Source: Baffinella frigidus (lineage: Eukaryota; Cryptophyceae; Cryptomonadales; Baffinellaceae). From it: 14,490 nt of DNA. Both the position numbers and the translations under genes were made by a program. The stretch is from assembly GCA_026770585.1 (NCBI GenBank), contig MU646314.1, forward strand, positions 1,214,524-1,229,013, in the 5' to 3' direction. The notes beneath the pieces are model-generated. The model made no database searches, was not told the DNA's origin, and saw only the letters and a list, made by a program, of their open reading frames with translations. Positions within the stretch are counted from its first letter, which is position 1. Each line of letters begins with the position of its first letter. This document shows, in pieces, positions 1 through 10,984 of the stretch.

Positions 1-174
1 CCCAAACCCCAAACCCCACACCCCAAACCCCAAACCCCGAATCCCAAACCCAAACCCAACCCCAACCCTCTAACCCCAAACCCCCAACCCCAAACCCCAA
101 ACTCCAAACCCGAAACTCCAACCCCCAAACCCTACACCCCTATCCCTAAACCCTAATCCCAAACCCCAAACCAG
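1..174. repeat. Intron tail made of degenerate CCCAAAC/CCCTAAA text
   Basis: Almost pure C/A text with units such as CCCAAAC, CCCTAAC and CCCTAAAC runs to the acceptor ccaaaccag. It is too irregular and too closely followed by coding sequence to be a chromosome end. It is the 3' part of an intron whose 5' end lies outside the window. Confidence 0.8.
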
Positions 175-268
175 GTACGTGTACGACTTCCGAGGGACGC
201 ACGTGGACGCGGCAGATGGCAAGGTTGTCGGGTGGCTCCCCCAGGAGGAGTCCGACTACCACGCTGAG
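175..268 (+). CDS. Exon 1: Tudor/chromo-like segment, first half
   Basis: Between acceptor ccaaaccag and donor GAG|gtccgc, a single base completes a codon begun upstream. Thirty-one codons follow, starting YVYDFRGTH and containing GKVVGWLPQEESDYHAE, and the exon ends in phase 0. The GKVVGWLP stretch followed in the next exon by WHIQYDD and EDLEEHE is the pattern of a small Tudor/chromo-like beta-barrel, a fold that often reads histone tails. I see the motif pattern directly, while the histone-reading role is inferred. The upstream exon supplying the first two bases of the split codon lies outside the window. No alternative frame gives a protein-like reading here, and the overlapping minus-strand open frames are translations of the C/A-rich intron. 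Confidence 0.82.
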
Positions 269-3200
269 GTCCGCCCCCTTGCTCCCAGAATACCACCACC
301 GTAGGGTTCGCCCCCTTGCTCCCAGGATAGCACCGCCGTAGGATCCTGGGACGGTGCGTGTCCTGGCACTCTGACCAAGACACAGGCTGCTCTGAAGCGG
401 CACGCGACGCTGGCGTTGAGCTTGCTTCCGTTCCCAGCCGGTCCGCTGCCGTCCCCTCCACCACACCACCACACCACCACACCACCACACCGTGGGCTTC
501 GAGGGAGATTTCGACCAGGAATCCGGGTGAAATGTCGGTGGACACGATGTTTTTGGAGCGTGTGAAACACGCTCTCGGTTGAGCAGCTCAGGTGCCTAGA
601 CTCAGGTGGCCGCCTTGTAGCTCTACCTGAGTTAATCTGGTCTCCTCAAAATGAGGATTTTGAGAAGACCGGATATTGAATTCCCTGGTCTGTGGTACAA
701 GTTCGTCAACTTTTGGTGTGACAACAATCAGTCGACCCAACTGAGGCAGAGCTAGCATTCGGGCCACGATTTGTTGTAATGGTCGGGGGAGCCTGTAACA
801 GATTTCACAGGGAAACGGTTTTCATTCAAAACTTTATGGCAATGAAATTTACCACACGCAATCAGTTTTACTAGTAATATTAAAGCATTCGTGTAGTAAT
901 TTTCATAGAATCCAATGGTTTCAAATTAAAAACGTTACCGCATTAGATTGCAGCGGGTTTCACTTGAGGTCAGCGCAAACGTGCTGAAGATAAGACGGCG
1001 GTTTTCACACGCTCTTGGTCGAGCAGCACATGTGTCCAACCGCAGGTCGCCGCAAGCGACAAAAAAAAATCAAACCGCATTTTTTTTAAAAAAAATCGAA
1101 CCTGTGTTTAATTTTTGTTCTTGCTCTCGGCAGGACTCGGGGGAGCCGGCGCCGCTGTGGCACATCCAGTATGACGATGACGCCCTCGGCATGGAGGACC
1201 TTGAGGAGCACGAGGTTGCGAGCCTCCCGTGTTGAATAACCCGTGAGGATTAGGGGCTTATTGAATAAACCGTTTGGTTGAATAAAAAAAATGGGTTGGG
1301 GGTTTGTTGCATGTTGTCGTACGGGAGCGGGCAGATCGCCCCATTCCACGAACGAAGGCCTGTTGACCAGTTCGCGGTTTCCTCGTGTTGACACTGCCGC
1401 CCGGTTCTGGCCATGGTGCAAAGGCTGCGCGGGGGTGTCAAGAGTCGTGCGGGGGAAATTGAAGACGACGCCCCCGGACGTTAATTTCGGAACACGACAG
1501 ATTCTGTCCCGCCATCTTAGGCTTCCGAAGCTGACGATAAGGGTGTATGTGCTATTTTAGGCACATAATGATGCTATCTTACGCCTTGTGGACATATTCT
1601 GGTTTGTTCCGAGAGCCGGCGGGTGGCTGCATTCAGCTCCTGAAAGTGAATCCAGGACAATCTGGATCTGAAGCCCGTACGGGGGACTCTCAAGAAGATG
1701 CTCATAACCTTACATAAGTTCATAGCCTCATAACCTGACAATGTACGGGTTGTCAAGATTCATACGGGGGGCTCTGAAGAAGACGCTCACAACCTGACTC
1801 TGACGCTAACCTTATAACCTGACTCTGACTCTGAGACTCATAACCTACCAGAAGCTCATAACCTCATAACCTGACAACGTGCTCGTAACCTGACGCAGGT
1901 GAAGGAGGCGCTGGACCTGATGGACCAGCCGCTCCCGCCCAAGGTCCAGGTCAAGTTCGACAAGCGCATCGAAAAGGTGCTGCCCACTGTCTTATTTTTA
2001 CCCGTTAAGATACACCAAAATCGTATTCATTATGGATACTCGTCGCGTGAAGCCAGGCTCCACGCGACGATGGCCTGTGTAGCAAACATGTGTATTTTTG
2101 TTGAGTCTTTCTATTATTCCTGAACTTCTAAAAGTATTTTAATCCGGAACGCGGATACGTTGACAGATTTGTGGGCGATTGAAGGCGAGTTGACTTTGAA
2201 AACACAGGGATTTGATACACAGGTCAGCGTTGCGGGTGTGTCCCATGGGGGGCTGTCGATTGCTGGCACCCCTCTGGTGCCGACTGGGGCGAATCGGGCG
2301 TTGGCCAACCGATCAAAACGCTACTTTGCAGCGCTAGTGCTTTGCGTGGGCAACCTTATCGAGCATAGCGTAACTCACACGGGCCTGGACGCCCTACTAC
2401 CAACGTCAGTACACAGCGTGTTCTACATCGCCCGAGAATCAATGACTTGTCGGACTAGATTGTGTGCCACGCGTGCTCGGGGAGTAGTGTTGAGTGGTGC
2501 GGAGCAGTTCTGAGTGGTGCGGAGTACTGAGTGGTAGGGGGTAGTTCTCAGACTGAGTGGTGGGATTGTTTCGCAGATCATTCAGAGTCACTTCAAAGGA
2601 TGAAGCCACAACCGTATATTCTGATTTGATTCCTGTAGGAAATTACCAAGACTCCTATAGGAAGTTACCAAGACTCACATTGGAAATTACTGAGGTGGGG
2701 GTTGTTTCGCAGATCACGGCAAAGCGCGCGAAGACGGCTGAGAAGCAGAAGCAGGTCGAGGCCAAGAAGGCCCTCCAGGCACCGCTCCCCACCCCACCCC
2801 ACCCCACCCCACCACTCCATCCCACTACACCACGCCACGCCACGCCACGCCACACCACACTAAACCACACCACCACCATACCACCACGCCACCACACCAC
2901 CACACCACCACCACCACACCACACCACACCACACCACACAACAATGCTCCACACCCCACCCCACCGGTCCTTTGCAGCCTACCGGCGTGCCAGGATGCAT
3001 GCGTGCCTGCCTGGGGAGACCTTGTGCAAGTGGGGCAGGCCGGGCTGAGTCACGGGTGGTAGGCCACGGTGCGTGGCCTGCCTCCTGCGTGGCCCTACAA
3101 CCCTACACCTTAAACCCTTAACTCCAAACCCTGACCTCTGAACCCTAACCCCTGAACCCTAAACCCTAACCCCTGACCCCTAGACCCCGAACCGTCAACT

Positions 3201-6200
3201 CTAAACCCCACAATCTGAAGCAGGCCCAAAAGAAGGCGGGGCCGCAAGGAATTTCCTATAGGAATGTTGGTAATTTCATGTAGGAGTCTTCGTAACTTCC
3301 TATAGGACTCTTAGTAACTTCATATACGAGTGTTGATAACTTCCTATAGGAGTCTTAGGAACTTCCTCTAGGAATCTGGGTAACTTCCTACAGGAGAGTT
3401 GGTAACTTTATATAGGAATCTTAGTAACGACCTATAGTAATCTTAGTAACTTCCATTAGGAGTCTCAGCAACGTCCTATAGTAATGTTAGTATCGAATCG
3501 AGCAGGACCAGAAGAAGGCGGAGCAGGACGCGAAGCGCAAGGAGAAGGAGCAGGTCAAGGAGCACAAGGTCTCACCACTCCCTCCACCCTCCACCCTCCT
3601 TCCCCACCTCGAGAGAGAGAGAGAGCGTCCTCCTTCCTCACCCCGGGAGAGAGAGATAGAGTTGCTATATTGAGCAAGCACAGCTGAGCGGGACCACACG
3701 AGGTCTCGCCTGAGCCTCCTTTCTCTCCCCCCTTGGTAGTGTCGTGCTGTTGTTTCAAACGCAATTTTTACCCCCCCCCTCCCCTGTTCGGATTGATGTA
3801 GAGGGCACAGTATCTGCTCCACACGACACTAAATATTTTACACTGGTAGTACTTTACGCGAAGACGTTTCACCAATTATTTTCCTCGCGGGACGCAGGCG
3901 CCCTACACCCTGCGCCCTACACCTTACACCATGAAGCCTAAACCCAAAACCATAGACCCTACACTCCAAACCCTAACCCATCAACCTTAAACCCTAAGTC
4001 CTAAACCCCAACCCAAAACCCTCAACCCTCGACCCCAAACCCCACACCCCAACCAGGCACAGGAGACGGCGAAGCGGGCGACAGAGCTGCAGAAGCTGCG
4101 CGAGGACATGGCAACACCCGAACCCTAAACCCTAAACACTGAACATTAAAACCACGATTTCCAATAGGAAGTTCCTAATACTCCTGTATGAAGTTACTAA
4201 GACTCCTATAGGAAGTTACTAAGACTCCTATAGGAAGTTACTAAGACTCCTATATGAAGTTCCTAAGACTCCTAAAGGAAGTTACTACGACTCCTATAGG
4301 AAGTTACTAAGACTCCGCCCGCTTCGAGACGGCGAAGCGGGCGACGGAGCTGCAGAAGCTGCACGAGGACATGGCAACAACCGAACCCCTACACCCTAAT
4401 CCCTAATCCCGAAACCCTAAACCCTGAACCGTGAACCCTAATCCCTAATCCCTAAACCCTAAACCCTGAACCGTAAACCGTACACCCTAATCCCTCAACC
4501 CTCAACCTTGAACCCTCAACACTAAACACTAAACCCTAAACCCTACCCCCTACCCCCTGAACCCTTAACCCTTAACCCTTAACCCTAAACCCAAGGACCT
4601 GGCAAAGCCCTGACTCCTCACCCTAAACCCTAATCCCTAAACCCTGAACCTTAAACCCCAAACCTCAAACCTCAAACCCTAAACCCTTATCCATAAACCC
4701 CAAACCCTCAACCCTCAACCCTCAACCCGACCCCCTCAACCCTAAACGCTAGTCCCTTGAGCAGGCGGCGAAGGGCAAGGACATCTCCGAAGCAGACATC
4801 GAGCTCCAAAAGGTCCGCCGCTAACTCCAAACCCTCAACCCCATAAGCCCGAAACCATCAACCCTGAACCTTGGTCGGATAGCGAGGGGGCAAACTGATC
4901 TTGTGAATTCGGGTACGAATTCGAAAATTGATTCGAGCTGTGTCCAATTTGTGGGGACTTGACTGCATCAATCAGTCAAGCCAGAAATTACCAGATCTAT
5001 TTGCCCCCTCGCGATCCGACCAAGGAACGGTACCGCGCGCGGGGTGCTGTGCCGCGAGGGGGGCGGGGTGCAGCGGGAACACCTGTGGTTGGTCAAGGGT
5101 CTCTCGGTCTTGCCGCTCAAACTAGAGGTGGGGGGGGTATCGAACCGGGCGGAAAGTGATTTATTTATTTTTCCTTGATTTATTTATTTAATTTTGCTGA
5201 TTCAGTCGTCTTGCCCCCCTGGAGCAGAAGCGGCTGGTGGAGGCCGTGGCAGCACTGATGAGGGGCGGACCCTGAATATTTCATTTATTTTTGGAATATT
5301 TTATTTATTTTCGCTAATCCTTCTTGCCCCCCTGGAGCAGAAGTGGCTTGATTTATTTATGCTAATTTAGGTATTTTCGCTAATTTCCTGGCTGTTTTGA
5401 GCAGAAGCGGCTGGTGGAGGCTGCGGCGAAGCTGATGGCGCAGCAGGACGAGGCTTCGGTGCTCATCTCGTCTGGTCCACACGCCGGGAAGCTTGCGCGC
5501 CACGTCCCGATCCCTCCTGCCTCCACCGAGGTGGACCACTCTCTCTCACTCTTACACACTCTCACACACACTAGCACACACTCTCACACTCGCTCACACA
5601 CTCTCACACACTCTCACACACACTCTCACACACTCACACACACTCTCACACACACTCTCACACACTCTCACACACTCACACACCACGTCCCTTCCCCGCC
5701 TGCCACCACTGAGGTCCGGACCCGGAACCCGGAACCGCCAGGTTATGAGGGTTGCGCGGGGAATGCTCCACTGCCCCGCCGCCACTGCTCCCTGAACCGC
5801 CCTTCCACGCCAGAGGGCTCGAAACATCCACTTTTAACATATTTCAGGGGAAATTCCCTGAATACTTGAGTCAACGACGCCATGTCTGGCGTGGATTTGG
5901 CGTCGGTTTGCGTCGAGGCCTCTGGCGTGGTTGGAGTGTGATGGTGGGCGACGATGGAGAGGGTAAGGATTTTGTCCGCGCGTGCACCCGGCGCCGCAGC
6001 CGAGCGCCATTCGTGTTGACTCGCTGTGCACGTTCGGAAGGTGGGATCAGGGGAGGAGGCGGGGAGGCGCTCAACTGCAACCCCCAACCCCCAGGTTGTG
6101 TGGGTATCTAGCGGCTTTACGTCTGCGATCGTCCATAGGGTCAAAACTTAAAGTGAATTCACGGATTTTACAGTGAATTTACTGACTCGAGACGTATAGC

Positions 6201-6390
6201 CACTAGGCTCTAATGGCTCATAACCTGTGAACGCAGGTGCTGCCGGCCGCGGCGTTCGCAGCGGACATGCTCCCGGTCTACACGTTCCTCCACGATCTCT
6301 CTGGCCCGCTCGGCGCGTCCCGCATGACGTTTGACCAGGTCTCCTAGCGAGAGAGAGAGGGAGGGAGGGAGAGTGTGTGAGAGAGAGAGG

Positions 6391-6424
<34 letters not shown>

Positions 6425-9400
6425 GAGAGAGAGACAGAGAGGAAGAAAGAGCGAGAGAGAGAGATAACGCTAGCGATAGTGAAAGCGAGAGAGAAAAGAG
6501 AGAGACCAGGTCTCCCAGCTCTGCCTCACTCGGGTAGGCCGACTATAATCAAGTTGGCATACTTGGTGTGCGGTACAACCCCGTCAACTTTGGAGCGGGG
6601 CAGAGCCCGGGCTGACCAAATTAGTGAGCCCCGATAGACTGAGACATAGCTACGTCTCCTTCGATATCCAAATCCTCTTCGCATTCAGCCTGGTTGCGTG
6701 CGGTGTGTGCACTACGGGTGGCCCTACCACGCCAGACTGCTGGAGGGGGTAGATCCCTTTGGGAACGCCACTTTTGGCGTTCCAACTATACCAAAAGTAA
6801 ACATCCCCCCTTATTCGTGTCGGGGGATTTTGACTTTTGGGAACCTTTATCAACACTCTGGCGTGGTATGTCCCCTAGCATCGCGTCGGCCTGGCACCCG
6901 GATGCAGTTGGGCCGCACGCTACATATCCTGATGTCGAACCGCACGCTAAATATTCTGATGTTGAACCGCACGATCCATAACCTGATCCCGGGCGCCTGT
7001 CGACTGTCGAAAAAGGAACTTATGACCTGGCGTGGCCCCCGCCATTACGGGCCACGCCAGGTCATCAGTTCCTTTTTCGATCGCGAAAAGTTGTTCCACG
7101 GATCAAGTCACCCTGCGCTCTCCTGAACCCAACGCCCAGCACTGTACTGAACCCGACCTCCTGAACTCGTGCACCCGATCTCATCCGGACGAGTATTTCT
7201 GAGAAATACGATTTCGGGGACCACCAATGCGATTTTGGTGAATCGTAAGGCTATATATTGTGAAGTAACTGCTACGAAAGGCCAATATGAACAGCCTCTA
7301 AGCCTTATTATACACCAACATCGTATTCTTCAGGAATACTCGGCGTGATGAGATCTCCTGAACCAAAACCCTGCCGCAGGTGCGGAATGGCTTCCTGGAA
7401 CCGCTCGCAGTTGAGGCCCTGCACTCTTCTGAACCCGACCTTCTCAACCCGACGCCCTGCCGCGAAACCCTCAACCCTCAACCCTCAACCCTCAACCCTA
7501 AACCAGGTGCGGGATTGCTTCCTGGACCCGCCCGCGGCGGAGGAGGAGGACAAGGAGGGGGGGAGTGATGAGGGGGAGGAGAAGGAGAAGGGGATGGCTG
7601 AGCGGCGGAAGAAGGAGCGCGAGACGCGGAAGCGGGCCAAGGCGGGGGGGATGGCCTTTAGCGAGGTGCCCGGAGAGAGGGAGGGAGAGATGGGGAGAGG
7701 GAGGGAGGGAGAGAGAGATGGAGAGAGAGGGAGGGAGAGGGAGAGAGAGAGAGAGTGAGGTGCGCCAAACGAACCCCTTGCACCAACGTAGCTTCACCGA
7801 ACACTTCCCCCCTGCTCTCTCGGATCTCTCCCAGCACATGATGCGAAGGCGGGCGCGATGGCCTCCAGCGAGGCACCCAGGGATAGGGGGTTAGGGTCTG
7901 GGGTTGAGGGCCCCGAAACCCCCTCGTGTGGCGCCATGGCGTTGAGCGAGGTGCCGAGCCAAGCCAAACAATACATCACACCCGTGAACAACAATCGTGC
8001 AGCTTCACCCGACCCCCCCTCCAAGAATGCTACGGGCGCCGTTGTGTTCAGTGAGGTGCCCAGGGTTAGGGGTTAGGGTCTGGGGTGTAGGGCTTCGGGT
8101 GTAGGGTGTGGAAAGCTACTGTGGGGGAGGTGGCGTTCAGCGAGGTGCAACGCCACGCCAAACAATGGATCACATTCTTCAAAATGCATTAGACTGAAAC
8201 TCCGCGTGAAACCCTTGAACAGCAACTTTGTAGCTTCACGCGAAGAGGTCTCGTATCCGCGGTTATTGGGGGCACACGGAACCTTATCCGCGGTTAATGG
8301 GGGCACATGGAACCTTGTCCGCAGGCTGACTGATCTCTGCTTCTCTGGCAGGTCGGGCGGTGGCTGACGGAGATGGCAGCGCGCGCACAGAACCGCAAAG
8401 AGCGTGAAGAGGTCCGAACCCCCCACTGAGCACCCACCGAGGTCTTAACGGATGCAGTCCATCTAAACGATTCGTACTAGAATCTTATCCATTTGCATTG
8501 AATTCCATCCGCGTTTCTCCCGAGAATCCGGGGGACAATATCTTCGGCCGCTGCTAAGTGGAACCCCCATCGTGTTTTGAACTCCGAACCTCGAACCCCC
8601 CTCGTGTTTTGAACTCCGAACCCTGAAACCCCCTCGTGTTTTAACCTCCCCCCGAAACCCCCTCGTGTTTTGAACTCGTACGGAATGGCTCCACCTCCCA
8701 ACCCGAATCTGAGGCGAGGCCCGAACCCCCCTCTAACCCCTCACCCCTCCAATCCCTTAACCCCGAAACCCCCTCTAATCTCATATGGAAACACTTATGA
8801 TTTATAGACTGGATTCAATGAAATTTACCCCACAAAACTTTTTTTAATAGTAATATTAAACCAAACGTGTAGCGATTTTGAGTGAAATCCTGTTTATAAA
8901 TTTTGAGTGTTTCCACATGAAATCCCTCTGTAATCCATCCACTCTCCTTTCAGCGCGACGAGGTCCGACCCCCGATGCTTTTTTCCTTGATCACTCTCGA
9001 TGCAGGCCCGTGAGCCTTGAGTTGAGTGATACAAACGTCTGTGCGCCTTAAAAAACGGGCCCGCCTCGAACCCCGAACCCCCCTCTAATCCCTCACCCCT
9101 CACCTCCTCACCCATCACCTGCAAACCACAAACCCCAATCCCTCGACCGCTCCACCCACGAAGCCCCTCACCCGCGACCCCTCTCAACCCACGAAGATCC
9201 CTCGACCCCTCAACCCACGAAGCCCAGGAAGCTTCCCCACGACACCTGGGGTTACTCAGCCCCTCACCACCTACCCCCCTCACCCCCTCACCCCCTCACC
9301 CCCTCACCCCCGAAATGACGAACCCCAGGCGGACGACGACGACGGGGAGAAGCACAAGGACGTGGCCACCCTCACTCTCGCGCCGGGCCCGCTCCTGCTC

Positions 9401-10942
9401 CCGACCGTCAAGGATCCGGAGACGGCGACCTTCAACTGCTGGCAGCTTGTTAACGAGTCGGCGTGGCCAGAGGTTGGCCCTCCACCCTCTACCCTCCACC
9501 CTCTACCCTCCACCCTCTACCCGCCACACTCCACACTCCACACTCCACGCACCACATTACGCCGTAGAGCCTACGGAGGCACCCCTGCTAGGTCGAGCTA
9601 TGTCGAAGCTAAGACAGCAGGAAGCCACTCAATTCAACCTGCCGTGTGTGCCACCTCCCGGGTGGATTCTGCCTCACCTGGCCATCGTAGCGTTAACACA
9701 GCGTTACCCCCGCACACACCCCACACCCCAACACAGCCAAAACCCGGGGAAACTAAATATCATATTTAGTGACCGTATGGGCAGGTGGCGCGGCTGCTCC
9801 TGGCTAAATTTACTGGATTTCGCTACCTCAACCTCAGCATAGCTTCACAATAGCGCACAAACTCCACCCCTTACGACAGCAAAAAGCCGGGTTTTAATTG
9901 AACGGCGTTTCCCATGCAGGCATGCAGGTGCCTGGACCGGCACGCCTCAAGCATCAGCTCATGCTAATAGGGTAACGGCCTGAAAATGGGGTAGTTAGGC
10001 CTACGGCAGTGCCTAAGACCTCCTACCGTAGGCCGAGACTTTTTGGTCCTAGGATCCCTTCGCCTACGGTAGGAGGTCCTAGGCAATGCCGTAGGCCTAA
10101 CTACCCCATTTTCAGGACGTTAGCCTATGAATGCTATCTTAGGTTTGCCGTAGCTTTGCCACTGCACATATCCACCCCCAAGACAGCAAAAAGCCGGTTA
10201 ATGAACTTGAATGGCCGTATCCAGGTGGCGCGGCTGCTCCTGGCATCAACACAGCTTTACTATCGCACAAAGAAAAACGAAGACATAAAAAAAACGGGTC
10301 TAAATTGAAAAAATGCGGGTGAAAATTGAGCAGGTGGCGCGTCTGCTCCTGACTCGGCACGCGGGAAGCATCCCCGCGCTCGCGCCCCTCGTCGCCGCCC
10401 TCGCCACCACCGAGCCTGTCAACCTCCCCGCGGGCCGTAAGGTCCAGCTTCTGCGGTACATCCTGCATCCTACACCCTAGCCCTTACACCTTACACCCTA
10501 CACCCTACACCCTACACCCTACCCTACGGTCACTCAGTCACTCACTCACTCACTCACCCAGCCACCCAGTCACTTACTCGCTCAATCTCTTTCTCTCGCG
10601 CAGGCTCTCACTCACTCACTCCTGGGGGCGGTAGGTTTTAGCCTAAAGCCTAACCCCCAACGCTAGGTTCCTGTGCAACGAGGCGGCAGCGTGCGACAAG
10701 GTGCAGAAGGCGCTCTCGGCCAAGCTCCGCCAGATGGACCGCATCCTCGATAAGAAACGGTACTATCCCCTAAATGACGCGCGCTCTCGCGCTCGCTCTC
10801 TCTCGCCCTCGCTATCTCTCGCGCGCGCTTCAGGGGTTGGGGGCACTCTGACTCTGTCTCACTCTCTCTCTCGCCCTCGCTATCTCTCGCGCGTGCTTCA
10901 GGGGTTGGGGGCACTCTGACTCTGTCTCACTCTGACTCTGTA

Positions 10943-10984
<42 letters not shown>

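Larger units (their letters stand above)
269..1133 (+). other. Intron 1
   Basis: This 865-base intron holds a 37-bp tandem duplication directly after the donor (272-345, unit starting cgcccccttgctcccag), a CCACAC microsatellite (456-492), a small hairpin (639-670), foldback element A1 (800-949) and a run of A/T before the acceptor cttgctctcggcag. No coding exon is recognisable in it. The tandem unit begins at the splice donor, so it is one of the edge copies seen through the gene. Confidence 0.7.

Noticed and set aside
1-174. Chromosome end (telomere)
   Set aside because: Units are too degenerate, the same text recurs in many introns, and a coding exon follows directly at 175.
2655-2954. Minus-strand Gly/Trp/Val-rich protein
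   Set aside because: Product of the CCACAC microsatellite.
3248-4316. CRISPR-like array
   Set aside because: Contiguous degenerate 22-bp units without unique spacers, in a eukaryotic intron.
5414-5869. Exon 8 read on as a 151-residue protein
   Set aside because: After 5530 it is Ser/His/Thr microsatellite translation; a donor in phase precedes it and the next exon joins well.
6331-6637. Arg/Glu-rich open frames
   Set aside because: Product of the GA microsatellite after the exon 9 donor.
9315-9842. Open frame in another phase over exon 12 and the following intron
   Set aside because: The exon 12 frame alone gives the conserved NESAWPE block and joins exon 13.
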